A stretch of DNA of 64,000 nucleotides from Verrucomicrobiota bacterium (GTDB lineage Bacteria > Verrucomicrobiota > Verrucomicrobiia > Opitutales > Intestinicryptomonadaceae): contig QALA01000027.1 of the NCBI GenBank assembly GCA_003343565.1, positions 1 to 64,000 on the forward strand, in the 5' to 3' direction. This document shows positions 17,210 through 25,735 of the stretch, piece after piece (within the stretch, counting starts at the first letter, position 1; every line of letters starts with the position of its first letter). The translations under genes were made by a program, and so were the position numbers. Under the pieces are notes generated by a model, which worked only from the letters and a program-made list of their open reading frames with translations, was not told the DNA's origin and ran no database searches.

Positions 17210-18072
17210 AGAAACAGGGCCTCCAAGAGAAGGGCCAATTTGTCGCGGCGGTTCAGCGCGGGGCGCCCCGACAGGGTGTCGTATCCGCGCCGCGCGATTT
17301 TCTTAAGAATCGCCCTTCCCCCGGCGATCGTAATTTTTATTTCCAGACTCAGCGGAAACGGCAGTTCCCCGACAAGTCCGGCCCCCTTGGCAAAGAGGTT
17401 CTCCGTGCGCTCGCATTCAAATTTCACGATTTCCCGCACGCGCGCGCCGGCAGCGTCCGCAAAAATTTCGGCCTCGTCCGCCCCGCGCCAGTCCTCGCGC
17501 GGAATGTATATGCGGTTTTTGAGCCTGTCCACGCTCATATCCTGCCAGAAGTTCGCAAGCTGAAGCGCGGTGCAAATGCAGTCCGACAAGCCGAAGAGCC
17601 GTTCGTCGCGCAGTCCGTGAAGAATGAGCACCAGCCTGCCGACCGGATTCGCGCTCCTCCGGCAATAGTCGCAAAGCTCGGCGAAAGTCTCGTAGCGCTT
17701 TTTCACGACGTCCTGGGAAAACGCGCTCACCAAATCGCGGAACAGCCCGACGGGAATGTCGAAGCGTTTTATCGTGTCCGAAAGCGCGGCGAAAATCCAG
17801 CTCCAGCGCGGGTCGCGCCCGCCGTCGGGAAGGTCGAGCTGGGACTCGAAAAGGGCGAGTTCGGCCACGCGCGCGGGATCGTCGGCGGCAAGCTCGTCGT
17901 GGCGCTCGTCGGCAATGTCGTCCGCCGTTCGCGCAAACGCGTAAACGGCCGCGACGTGGCGGCGGATTTTTTTAGGCACCAGCCTCGCCACCGGAAAGTT
18001 CTCGTAGTGCGAATAAGCCAAACGCGAACACCTATCGTATGCCTTTGCGAGACTGTCGTTCTCTAAACCCAT
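17206..18072 (-). CDS. hpnC: Hydroxysqualene synthase HpnC
   Basis: 288-residue squalene/phytoene synthase family protein that converts presqualene diphosphate to hydroxysqualene. The first Asp-rich motif is ARTADDIADERHDE (about residue 46), and the second region is LQLANFWQDMSVDRLKNRIYIP (about residue 165), here with QDMSVD. SRLAYSHYENFPVARLVP near the N-terminus is characteristic of HpnC rather than phytoene synthase. GGCGGAAG precedes the ATG. It is first in the operon hpnC, hpnD-hpnE fusion, hpnG-like, with ATGA overlaps throughout. Confidence 0.87.
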   Translation of the reverse strand: MGLENDSLAKAYDRCSRLAYSHYENFPVARLVPKKIRRHVAAVYAFARTADDIADERHDELAADDPARVAELALFESQLDLPDGGRDPRWSWIFAALSDTIKRFDIPVGLFRDLVSAFSQDVVKKRYETFAELCDYCRRSANPVGRLVLILHGLRDERLFGLSDCICTALQLANFWQDMSVDRLKNRIYIPREDWRGADEAEIFADAAGARVREIVKFECERTENLFAKGAGLVGELPFPLSLEIKITIAGGRAILKKIARRGYDTLSGRPALNRRDKLALLLEALFL

Positions 18073-18192
18073 TCTTCCGCCAGTAAGCCGATTTCGCCCA
18101 AAATTTCAATTTAAAAAAACTCCGCAATCCCGTTCCAATCGCCTTGCAAACCCGCAAGAATCGCGCAATGTAAAGCTAAAATCTTTTCCGGC

Positions 18193-19062
18193 ATGCAAGA
18201 AACGGCAAAAACTGTCTGCTTCGGCGAAATTTTATGGGACGTCTTCGACGGCGAAAAAACCCTCGGAGGCGCGCCGCTCAACTTTGCCTACTACTGCGCA
18301 AAGCTCGGCGCCGACTCAAAGATAATAAGCGCAGTCGGCGACGACGAAAGCGGAACTTCCGCCGTCGACATTTTGTCCGGCGCCGGCGTGGACTGCTCCG
18401 GAATCGGGATTGCAAAGGGATTGCCGACCGGACGGGCCGACGTTCGCCGGGGAAGAAACGGAGAGCCCGAATTTGAAATCCTGACGCCCGCCGCCTGGGA
18501 TTCAATCATTCCAAACAGCCGCGCAATGTCCATGCTGAAAGGCGCGCGCGCGTTTTATTTCGGAACGCTCGCCCGGCGCGCGGCGCAGTCGGAGAGCGCA
18601 TGGAAGGATTGCGTGAAGGCTCTGCCGCCGGAGTGCATAAAAATTTTCGACGCGAACTTGCGCCAGAATTTCCACTCGCCGGACCTGGTAGGCGAATCCC
18701 TCGAAGCCGCGGACATTTTGAAAATCAACGCGGGCGAACTGGAAGCTCTGCGCTGCGCGCACTTCCCGGATTCAAAGGAATCGGACTCGGCCGTCTGCCG
18801 GGCAATCCTGGAAAAATTCCGCCTGAAATTTCTCCTCCTGACGCGCGGAGCCGACGGATTTTCCGTATTCGACGCAAACTCGGAAACGCGCGGACGCGCA
18901 ATACCTCCGCAAAAATTCGTCGACAGCGTCGGGGCGGGAGATTCGTTTACCGCCGCGTTTTCAATGGCCGTTATCAGAGGCGCCGACGCCGCCGAAGCCG
19001 CCGCGGAAGGCGCAAGACTCGCCTCCAAAGTGTGTTCGGCCAGAGGCGCGCTTTGCCTGTGA
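18193..19062 (+). CDS. PfkB family carbohydrate kinase (fructokinase-like)
   Basis: 289-residue sugar kinase. CFGEILWDVFDGEKTLGGAP at residues 9-28 matches the fructokinase subgroup (GE.L.D.......GGAP), GDDESG gives the second PfkB motif near residue 51, and DSVGAGDSFTAAFSMA (about residue 238) contains the catalytic Asp and anion hole. It probably phosphorylates fructose or a related hexose, feeding glycolysis or the mannose-6-phosphate route. It stands alone, divergent from the hpn operon 120 bases away and followed by a repeat-rich spacer. Confidence 0.87.
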   Translation: MQETAKTVCFGEILWDVFDGEKTLGGAPLNFAYYCAKLGADSKIISAVGDDESGTSAVDILSGAGVDCSGIGIAKGLPTGRADVRRGRNGEPEFEILTPAAWDSIIPNSRAMSMLKGARAFYFGTLARRAAQSESAWKDCVKALPPECIKIFDANLRQNFHSPDLVGESLEAADILKINAGELEALRCAHFPDSKESDSAVCRAILEKFRLKFLLLTRGADGFSVFDANSETRGRAIPPQKFVDSVGAGDSFTAAFSMAVIRGADAAEAAAEGARLASKVCSARGALCL

Positions 19063-19090
19063 TATTGCGCTCAAACTCTATTCTTTGGGC

Positions 19091-19301
19091 TTTCACTGCG
19101 CACAAACTCTATTACTGCGCGCAAGCCCCATTAAGCCGTCGCATTTTTCCGCGCGCAGGCGCGCGTGCGGCATTTTTGCTTGGGACCGATTGAAATCAAG
19201 GCATGCGCATGTTTGAAGTTGCCGCGCCGCGAACGGGACGCAAAGTCTTTTTTCAAAGCGCGCTTCGCCGGAGAATATGCTTTGTCTGTGATTGCCTGCG
19301 G
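19091..19301 (+). repeat. About 211-bp direct repeat, copy 1
   Basis: Non-coding unit nearly identical to 19452-19664. Both start TTTCAC(T/C)GCGCA(C/T)AAACTC and end GTCTGTGATTGCCTGCGG, and differ by a few single-base changes and one-base indels. It begins 28 bases after the kinase stop codon. Confidence 0.85.
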
Positions 19302-19451
19302 TTGCGCGCGCCGAAATTGCATTGGCAACGCACCTTGCAATCGCTCCGTTTTTTCCGCAACAATCGCGCACAGAAACTCTGCTGACAATCGAAAAAACTC
19401 CCCCCCGCAAATTTTTATTCACAACTCTTTGAGCGCATTTCCTCTTAGAGA
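19302..19451. other. Unique spacer between the two direct repeats
   Basis: 150 bases of spacer including a C run. It echoes the repeat only by a short ACAGAAACTCTGC string. No gene. Confidence 0.4.
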
Positions 19452-19664
19452 TTTCACCGCGCATAAACTCTATTACTGCGCACAAGCCCCATTAAGCCGT
19501 CGCATTTTTCCGCGCGCAGGCGCGCCGTGCGGCATTTTTGCTTGGGGCCGATTGAAATCAAGGCATGCGCATGGTTGAAGTTGCCGCGCCGCGAACGGGA
19601 CGCAAAGTCTTTTTTTTAAAGCGCGCTTCGCCGGAGATATGCTTTTGTCTGTGATTGCCTGCGG
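19452..19664 (+). repeat. About 213-bp direct repeat, copy 2
   Basis: Second copy of the unit at 19091-19301, in the same orientation and 361 bases downstream. The small indels fall in T runs and in the GC-alternating stretch, and break any common reading frame, so the unit is not a conserved coding sequence. Confidence 0.85.
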
Positions 19665-19977
19665 CAGTATTGCAAACGCGCGCAAGCGCATCGCAAAGCG
19701 GCGCAAAATAAAAAAACGTTTCTAAAAAAGCGCACAAAATGCAAACTTCACAAAAAAATTTTTCGCAATTTTTGCCGCGCGATGACACGATAAACTCCCG
19801 CGCTTTTTCCCGCTAAACAAAGGCCAATATGAACTCACGTTCCCCTTGTTTGCGGCAGCGCCGAAATTGCAATTCCTATCCTTCCGCAAGCTCGTCGGCC
19901 TGCCAGAAAAAACGCTCTTAAAAAAGCGCGCCTCTTTTACGCGCAAAAAAATCCGATAAAATTCCCGCACTTACAAT
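19665..19977. other. Gene-free spacer
   Basis: A/T-run rich spacer between two repeat blocks. I find no supported gene. Confidence 0.4.
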
Positions 19978-20221
19978 CGCGCGCGAATCCGGTCGCGCCC
20001 GCGTTCAGCCGGATTGCGGAAGGCGTCGGCATAGTTTTTTGGGAAACTCTAAAATCTTGCGGCGGCAAAGCGAATTACTGCAACCAAGACGGATTCTCCC
20101 GCGCGCGAATCCAGTCGCGCCCGCATTCAATCGGATTGCGGAAGGCGACGGCATAGTTTTTGGGAAACTCTAAAATCTTGCGGCGGCAAAGCGAATTACT
20201 ACAACCAAGACGGATTCTCCC
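19978..20221. repeat. 122-bp tandem repeat, two copies, beside the Xer recombinase gene
   Basis: Two head-to-tail 122-bp units (19978-20099 and 20100-20221) that differ at a handful of positions; the start of a third unit (CGCGCGCAAGCGCG) follows. Each unit contains CGGATTGCGGAAGG and GGGAAACTCTAAAATCTTGC. It ends about 55 bases before the 3' end of the recombinase gene. Confidence 0.85.
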
Positions 20222-20275
20222 GCGCGCAAGCGCGATTGAACTTTCGCGGCCGCCCCGTCTAAAGTACGGCCTCCG

Positions 20276-21205
20276 TCAGGCGCGCGGGTGCGCCGCGCGG
20301 TGTTCCTGTTTGAGCCTGTTCACGCCGAGATGCGTGTATATTTGCGTAGTCGAGAGGCTGGAGTGCCCCAGCATCTCCTGAAGCGCGCGCAAATCGACAT
20401 TGTGGTTTACCAGATGCGTCGCAAACGAGTGGCGCAATTTGTGGGGCGTAATGTTCGGCGGAAGCCCCGCCATCATCAGATATTTCTTCATCTCGCGCTG
20501 GACGTATCGCGGATAGATCGGCTTACCGGAATCCGTCGTCATGACAAAATCCTCCGGCCCGATTCCGGCGGCGAACTCCGACTTCCAGCGCAAAAGCACC
20601 TCCTCCGCGGCCGCTCCGTAAGGGCAAAAGCGGACTTTGGCCCCCTTGCCCAGCACCCTGATAACGCGGGCGGATTCGTCGATGTCGCCCCATCTGATTT
20701 TGCAAAGTTCCCCAACGCGCAGCCCCGCCCCGTACAGAAGCTCGAGGCAAAGCGCGTCGCACACGGCGCGGCGCGGCGCGATTTTCCCCTCGGCGGCCAG
20801 CGTCCATGGGCACTGGAGAAGCGACGGCATCTGACCCTCGCTCAAAAACACCGGAAGGTCGCGCCTAATTTTCGGCAGGCGCACGCCGGAAAACGGATCG
20901 GATTCGGCGCGCGAATTTTTCACCAAAAATCCGTAAAACGACCTTATGGCGGAAATCCTGTTGTGCAAAGTTGAACCGGCGTATTTCGACGAAAGCTCCA
21001 CAAGGTAATTCTTGGCGAGGCTCCTCGACACGCGCGCCGGGTCGCCGCCGAAAAACTCGTTGGACTCCAGCCAGCCGAACCAGTCGCGCAACGCCTTCGC
21101 GTAGTTGCGCAGCGTATATTTGGAATAGCGCCGCTGCGCGCTTATCCAATAAAAGAAGGGCTCCAGCAGCTCCCCGTATTTTTCGCCCGATTCCGATTCG
21201 CCCAT
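20276..21205 (-). CDS. Tyrosine recombinase of the XerC/XerD type
   Basis: 309-residue site-specific recombinase, probably for chromosome dimer resolution at dif. The N-terminal SAM-like core-binding domain spans about residues 10-100 (YTLRNYAKALRDWFGWL). The catalytic set is complete: Arg in GAGLRVGEL (about residue 165), Lys in LGKGAKVR, HKLRHSFATH (His and Arg), and LGHSSLSTTQIYTHL (His and the nucleophilic Tyr). Length and motifs fit the housekeeping Xer proteins rather than phage integrases. It is a single gene; the 122-bp tandem repeat is just past its 3' end. Confidence 0.9.
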   Translation of the reverse strand: MGESESGEKYGELLEPFFYWISAQRRYSKYTLRNYAKALRDWFGWLESNEFFGGDPARVSRSLAKNYLVELSSKYAGSTLHNRISAIRSFYGFLVKNSRAESDPFSGVRLPKIRRDLPVFLSEGQMPSLLQCPWTLAAEGKIAPRRAVCDALCLELLYGAGLRVGELCKIRWGDIDESARVIRVLGKGAKVRFCPYGAAAEEVLLRWKSEFAAGIGPEDFVMTTDSGKPIYPRYVQREMKKYLMMAGLPPNITPHKLRHSFATHLVNHNVDLRALQEMLGHSSLSTTQIYTHLGVNRLKQEHRAAHPRA

Positions 21206-21392
21206 AACGCCGTTTTATTTTTCCCGCCGCGCGCGCGGCGCGCCGCTAACGATTTAAATTTCCGCCGGTTTCAACATTTTTAAAGTCCGAAAGCCATCCG
21301 CCCCGGCGGGCCAAGCCGCCGCAAAAGGCGCGCAAATGCCGCAACCGCGCGCGCCCCGCCGACGCCCGGAAACGCGCGCTTTGCGAAGCCGC

Positions 21393-22328
21393 TCATCGAA
21401 GGAACAACTCCCAAAATCCTGCGAAGTACGCGTCCACAGCCTCCGAAAAGAACATGTAATAAAGCGTTCCGCCGAGGGCGAGCCACGGGCCGAAAGGCAC
21501 GGCAATTCCGCCGCTTTCGGGAACCTCCCCCGCCTCGCCGCCCTCTGCGCGGGCGCGCGATTCCGGCGCCCCGCCGGACTTCTTTCCCCGTAAAAAAGCC
21601 GCGGAAAAAAGCGCGGCTGGAAGCATCACAACCGCCCCCAATACGCTACCGCCGAACACGCAAAAAATCGCCCCCTGCCAGCCGCAAAACGCTCCTATGC
21701 AGCCCGCCAGAATCACGTCGCCTTCGCCCATCGCCTCGCGCCCAAACAAGGCCGAACCCAGCAGGCGCAGCCAATAAACGAGTCCCGCACCCACAATCGC
21801 GCCGGAGGCCGAAAGTATGCCGGAGCAAACCGACTGCGCAAGCCTCGGAATCTCCGCATTATCCGCGCCCTGAACTCCGGGAAGAAAGACCGACAACGCG
21901 AATCCCGCAATCGCGCCCCCCGCGGTGGCGAAGTCCGGAAGCGTCATCGTGTCCATGTCGAAAAACGCGCAAAAAATCATCAGCGAGGCAAAAAACATTC
22001 CGACCAGCGCGCGCTCAGGCGGCAGCATCAGCCACATTCCCAAAAACGCCGACGCCGCCAGAATCTCCACAAGCGGATAGCGAAACGATATAGGCCGCCC
22101 GCAGCAGGCCGCCCTTCCGCGCAGAAAGAACCAGCTTAGTATGGGAATGTTGTTGTAAAATTTTATCGGCGCCCCGCACGCGCAATGCGACGGCGGACTC
22201 ACTATCGACTCCCCCGCGGCAATCCTGAGTACGCACACGTTGAGAAAGCTTCCGACACACGCGCCGAACGCGAAAAAGAAGCAGCAAAAAATCAGCGGAA
22301 ATTCCGCGTTCAATTCCGACAAGCTCAT
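21393..22328 (-). CDS. pilD: Prepilin peptidase (type IV leader peptidase, A24 family)
   Basis: 311-residue inner-membrane protease that cleaves and N-methylates type IV prepilins or type II secretion pseudopilins. FAFGACVGSFLNVCVLRI at residues 17-34 is the conserved first segment; the catalytic aspartates are in FDMDTMTLPD (about residue 138) and GEGDVILAG (about residue 210). The Cys-rich cytoplasmic loop is partly degenerate (SHCACGAPI and AACCGRPIS instead of two full CxxC pairs). Several hydrophobic helices follow, with an extra Arg/Glu/Gly-rich loop near residue 265. The start at 22328 is chosen by similarity; 133 and 266 bases upstream are two decayed copies of this same gene start (22329-22594). 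Confidence 0.88.
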   Translation of the reverse strand: MSLSELNAEFPLIFCCFFFAFGACVGSFLNVCVLRIAAGESIVSPPSHCACGAPIKFYNNIPILSWFFLRGRAACCGRPISFRYPLVEILAASAFLGMWLMLPPERALVGMFFASLMIFCAFFDMDTMTLPDFATAGGAIAGFALSVFLPGVQGADNAEIPRLAQSVCSGILSASGAIVGAGLVYWLRLLGSALFGREAMGEGDVILAGCIGAFCGWQGAIFCVFGGSVLGAVVMLPAALFSAAFLRGKKSGGAPESRARAEGGEAGEVPESGGIAVPFGPWLALGGTLYYMFFSEAVDAYFAGFWELFLR

Positions 22329-22594
22329 GCTGCGTCCCCTCCATGCGTTTCGCAATACAAAGCGCGCGCGCCGGCATAAAAATTCCGACAATGCGGACGA
22401 ACGCAAAGATGAAGCGGACAAAAAGCGGCGGCAATTCCGCGACCGTCTCCCAAAAGTTCATGCCGCGTTCCCCCCATGCGTTTCGCAATATAAAATGCGC
22501 GCGCCGGCATAAAATTTCCGACAACGCGGACGAACGCAGAAAGAAAGCGGACAAAAAGCGGCGGCAATTCCGCGACCGTCTCAAACAAGCTCAT
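22329..22594 (-). repeat. Two 133-bp tandem copies of the prepilin peptidase gene start
   Basis: Exact 133-bp period: ATG codons lie at 22594, 22461 and 22328 (the real gene). The two upstream units translate as MSLFETVAELPPLFVRF and MNFWETVAELPPLFVRF, resembling MSLSELNAEFPLIFCCF of the gene, and continue with (S/I)(A/F)FVR(V/I)VG(N/I)F against FAFGACVGSF. Because 133 is not a multiple of three, each unit shifts frame into the next, so neither can encode the peptidase. The first unit overlaps the aroE stop as ATGA, which suggests that the original peptidase start was coupled to aroE before the duplication. Confidence 0.85.
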
Positions 22595-23586
22595 GCCGCG
22601 CCCCCTTTCGGCGTTTCGCAATTTCCGACGGCCTCAAACATTGCGCGCGCCAAAAATTCCGCGTCTTTTCCCGTCCATATCGACAGCGACTTCGCGCCCT
22701 GCCAAACGAGCATCGAAATCCCCCCCGCCGCCGGAATGCCCGCAGCGCGCGCGGCCGCCACCGACGAGGTCGGGCGGGCGTCCGCGTACGGCATGTCGAA
22801 AAACACGCACCCGCCGGGCAGCGACGAAAAATCCGCCACCGGAGCGTCGCCCTCCCTCAAGCCCACAGAGGTCGCGTTTATTATTATGGAACCCGGCTTG
22901 ACGGACTTCAAAAAATTTTCGTCGCAAAGCGAATATGCCGAGTTCTCAAACCCGGCGGCGCGGAGATCGGCCGAGAGTTTTTCGAGCCTGTCCGCGCTCC
23001 TGTTTGCAAGCGTCAGGCTCCGCGCGCGGCCTGCGGGAAAAGCGTTGGGCGCCCCGTTCTTTGGCGTGCAAATGTGGAATGCCGCTCCGCGCGCGGCTCC
23101 GCCGGCCCCGATTATCACCGCGTCCGCGCCGTCGAACGAGCGTCCGAAATTGTCGCCTATGGCGCGCTCCAATCCGAAGCCGTCGGTATTGTACCCCTTC
23201 CAGCCCGCGCCCGCGCGGGCCAAAGTGTTGCATGCCGAAGCCGCCCTTGCGGAAGCGTCGAGTTCCGACACGCACCCCATTGCCAGCTCTTTGTGCGGAA
23301 TTGTCAGATTTATCCCGCAGAAGCCCTTTTCAAAAAACAATTCGAGCGTTTCGCCGAGCTTGCCGGGGTCGACCTCAAACGCAAAGTATTTCGCGCGCGC
23401 ATATTTTTCCGAATCCTCCCCGCCCGCAGCCGCAAGGCGCGCCAACGCCGCGTTCTGCATGAGCGGGCTTTTGGAATGCGCAATCGGCTTGCCAAAAACG
23501 GCAAAGAGCAAAGAGCCGGGCAGAATCCCCAGCCTTCCGCACTCGTCGGCGTCCGAAAGAATTTCCGGCTTTAAAACCCGATTCAT
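22591..23586 (-). CDS. aroE: Shikimate dehydrogenase
   Basis: 331-residue NADP-dependent enzyme of aromatic amino-acid synthesis (3-dehydroshikimate to shikimate). The substrate site is VFGKPIAHSKSPLMQNAAL (residues 30-48), with the catalytic Lys in LTIPHKELAM (about residue 96) and the Asn/Asp pair in NTLAR and YNTDGFG. The dinucleotide fold shows AVIIGAGGAARGAAFH near residue 155, and the C-terminus contains GISMLVWQGAKS. It is longer than usual (about 270-290) because of an N-terminal extension of about 25 residues and a Pro/Gly-rich insert near residue 175. Its ATG overlaps the stop of the yggS gene by four bases. Confidence 0.92.
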   Translation of the reverse strand: MNRVLKPEILSDADECGRLGILPGSLLFAVFGKPIAHSKSPLMQNAALARLAAAGGEDSEKYARAKYFAFEVDPGKLGETLELFFEKGFCGINLTIPHKELAMGCVSELDASARAASACNTLARAGAGWKGYNTDGFGLERAIGDNFGRSFDGADAVIIGAGGAARGAAFHICTPKNGAPNAFPAGRARSLTLANRSADRLEKLSADLRAAGFENSAYSLCDENFLKSVKPGSIIINATSVGLREGDAPVADFSSLPGGCVFFDMPYADARPTSSVAAARAAGIPAAGGISMLVWQGAKSLSIWTGKDAEFLARAMFEAVGNCETPKGGAA

Positions 23587-24275
23587 TGCCGCTGCCCGAA
23601 TAAAAAAGTGCCGACGCGAATCAATGTGGAGCCTTCGCGCACGGCGCGCTCAAGATCGAAACTCATGCCCATCGACAATTCCGGAAGGGCGATACCGAAC
23701 CGCGCCTCGATGTCGTCGCGCGCGTTGTGCAGGCGGGCGAAGCACGAGCTTGCGGAGTCCAAGTCGGAATCCAGAGGGGCGACCGTCATCAGGCCCTCCA
23801 CCCTCAAGTTGGGGCACGCGAGCGCGGCCTCCATCAGGGCAGGAGCCTCGCTCACGGAGGCGCCGAATTTTGCCGGATCGTCGCCCGCGTTTATCTCAAG
23901 CAGGATTCGCAGCGTCTTGGATTCCTTTGCGGCCGCGGCGTCCAACTTTTTGAGAAGCTTCTCGGAATCCACGCTCTCTATGCGGTCGAAGAGGCGGACT
24001 GCGGCGGCGGCCTTGTTGCTCTGAAGGTGGCCTATCAGCTCCCATGCCAAGCGGCCCTCCAGCATGGGAATCTTCTCCGCGGCCTCCTGAACGCGATTTT
24101 CGCCCACGGCAGCAAATCCGCGGCGAAGCGCGTATTCCGCCGCTGCCGCCGGGTGGGTCTTGGTGACGGGAAGAATTTTGACGTCCTCAAAATTTCTCCC
24201 GCACGACTCCGCCGCCCTGCGGACGCGCTCCTCAAGGCGTTCGCAATTCGAGCAAAATTCCGCGTAGGAAATCAT
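23583..24275 (-). CDS. yggS: YggS/PROSC family pyridoxal phosphate homeostasis protein
   Basis: 230-residue PLP-binding protein that buffers intracellular PLP and has no known enzymatic turnover. ILPVTKTHPAA (residues 34-44) contains the PLP-binding Lys, FAAVGENRVQEAAEK and WELIGHLQSNKA are diagnostic, and LSMGMSFDLERAVREGSTLIRVGTFLFG-type sequence at the C-terminus is the phosphate-binding end. GTAGGAGATG precedes the start. It is second in the run aminotransferase, yggS, aroE, prepilin peptidase. Confidence 0.92.
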   Translation of the reverse strand: MISYAEFCSNCERLEERVRRAAESCGRNFEDVKILPVTKTHPAAAAEYALRRGFAAVGENRVQEAAEKIPMLEGRLAWELIGHLQSNKAAAAVRLFDRIESVDSEKLLKKLDAAAAKESKTLRILLEINAGDDPAKFGASVSEAPALMEAALACPNLRVEGLMTVAPLDSDLDSASSCFARLHNARDDIEARFGIALPELSMGMSFDLERAVREGSTLIRVGTFLFGQRQ

Positions 24276-24278
24276 CTC

Positions 24279-25670
24279 CTACGCCCCCTTATTGGCTCTC
24301 GAAGCCGCCAGAAGGCGGGTGCCGAACTTCCAGAGCGGGCCCGTCGGATTCGCCGCGCTCGACAAAACGTCGTCCAGGCCGTTCACAAATCTGTCAACCT
24401 CCCTCTCGGTGATGATGAAGGGCGGCAGTATCTTCAGCGCGTCGAGCCCGTGGCTGGCGACCTGCGTCAACACGCGGTGCTTGTCCATCATGGACGTCAC
24501 CACCATCTGCGTAAATAGCGCGTCGTTTGCCAGCTTCAACGCCTTCCACGACGCCTTTTGCATCAGCCCTTTGGGCTCCTGAAATTCCACGGCAATCATC
24601 AGCCCCTTGCCGCGAGCCTCCTTTATGTAGGAGTGCTTTTGCTTCAGTCCGTTCAGCCTCTCCAGCAGGATATTGCCCATCTTGGCGCAGTTTTCCACCA
24701 TGCCCTCACTCTCCAAAACATGGATTGCCGCAAGCCCCGCCGCCATCGCGAGATTGTTGCGCCCGAACGTGGTCGAGTGAATCACGCACTTGTCCAGCGA
24801 CGAAAACGAGCTTTGGTGAATCTCGCGCGTGGTGACGAATGCCGCACACGGCACGTATCCGCCGCTCAGGGCCTTTGCAACCGTGACGATGTCGGGATCC
24901 AAATTCCAGTGCTGGAAGGCGAACATCTTGCCCGTCCGGCCGAGCCCCGTCTGGACTTCGTCCATGATGAACAGCGCGCCGTACTTGCGGCAGAGCTGCT
25001 GCGCCTGCGGGAAGTAGGTATCGGAGGGATAATTGACGCCCTTGCCCTGCACGGGTTCGGCGATGAACGCGGCAACGTCGCCCTTCTTCAGTTCGGCCTC
25101 CAGCGCGTCGAGATCGTCGAAAGGTATTTTCATCGCGCCGGGCAGGAACGGGCCGTATCCCTCCTGAAAGTGGGGGCTTACCGTCAGCGAAAGCGACCCG
25201 TACGAAAGCCCGTGATAGCCGCTGCTCAAAGACAGCACCCTCGGACGCTTCGTGTGCGCCCGCGCAAATTTTATGGCCCCCTCGTTGGCCTCCGTGCCCG
25301 AATTGCAAAAGAACACCGCCGTCAAACGGTTGTTCAGAAGCTTGACAAGGCGCTCCGCAAGAAGTCCGCTCAATTCCGCGCAGTCGAGCTGCACCATATT
25401 GGGCAGGTCCATGTCGATGGCGTCCTTGAGCGCCTTGGCTATGACGGGGTGGTTGCGGCCCATGCCGTAAACGCCGTATCCGGTCAGAAAATCCAGGTAG
25501 TCCCGCCCTTCAGCGTCGTAGAGATATGCGCCTTTCGCGCTCTTGTAGCACTTGTCGAAGCCTATGGTTTTCAGGACGGTCGCCAAAGTGCGATTCATGT
25601 ATTTGTCGTGGAGGGCGTAATTCTCCCCGAAGCGCGACTCTATCAATCCCTTAATGTCAAATTCTTTCAT
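24279..25670 (-). CDS. Class III (aspartate aminotransferase superfamily) PLP aminotransferase
   Basis: 463-residue PLP-dependent aminotransferase of the ornithine/acetylornithine-like class III. FFCNSGTEANEGAIKFAR (about residue 120) is the cofactor phosphate-binding motif, FIMDEVQTGLGRTGKMFA (about residue 235) holds the PLP-ring Asp, and VTVAKALSGGYVPCAA (about residue 260) has the Schiff-base Lys. A 30-residue N-terminal extension and a long C-terminal tail exceed ArgD/GabT length. The amine donor and substrate cannot be read from sequence. Hopanoid-associated HpnO aminotransferases have a similar size and architecture, which is only suggestive given the hpn operon 6 kb away. Three bases separate it from yggS. 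Confidence 0.83.
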   Translation of the reverse strand: MKEFDIKGLIESRFGENYALHDKYMNRTLATVLKTIGFDKCYKSAKGAYLYDAEGRDYLDFLTGYGVYGMGRNHPVIAKALKDAIDMDLPNMVQLDCAELSGLLAERLVKLLNNRLTAVFFCNSGTEANEGAIKFARAHTKRPRVLSLSSGYHGLSYGSLSLTVSPHFQEGYGPFLPGAMKIPFDDLDALEAELKKGDVAAFIAEPVQGKGVNYPSDTYFPQAQQLCRKYGALFIMDEVQTGLGRTGKMFAFQHWNLDPDIVTVAKALSGGYVPCAAFVTTREIHQSSFSSLDKCVIHSTTFGRNNLAMAAGLAAIHVLESEGMVENCAKMGNILLERLNGLKQKHSYIKEARGKGLMIAVEFQEPKGLMQKASWKALKLANDALFTQMVVTSMMDKHRVLTQVASHGLDALKILPPFIITEREVDRFVNGLDDVLSSAANPTGPLWKFGTRLLAASRANKGA

Positions 25671-25735
25671 TGCCTTAATTTAAAACCTCTCCAAATTAGA
25701 CGGGCGCACGAATACTTACAACATTTTATTTTCCC

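Noticed and set aside
19081..20275. CRISPR array in the repeat-rich spacer
   Set aside because: Units are 122 and about 212 bp, far longer than CRISPR repeats, with no spacer pattern and no cas genes.
22015..22621. Separate genes starting at the two upstream copies of the prepilin peptidase start
   Set aside because: The frames run out of phase with the enzyme after each unit; they look like by-products of the tandem duplication, so they were annotated as a repeat.
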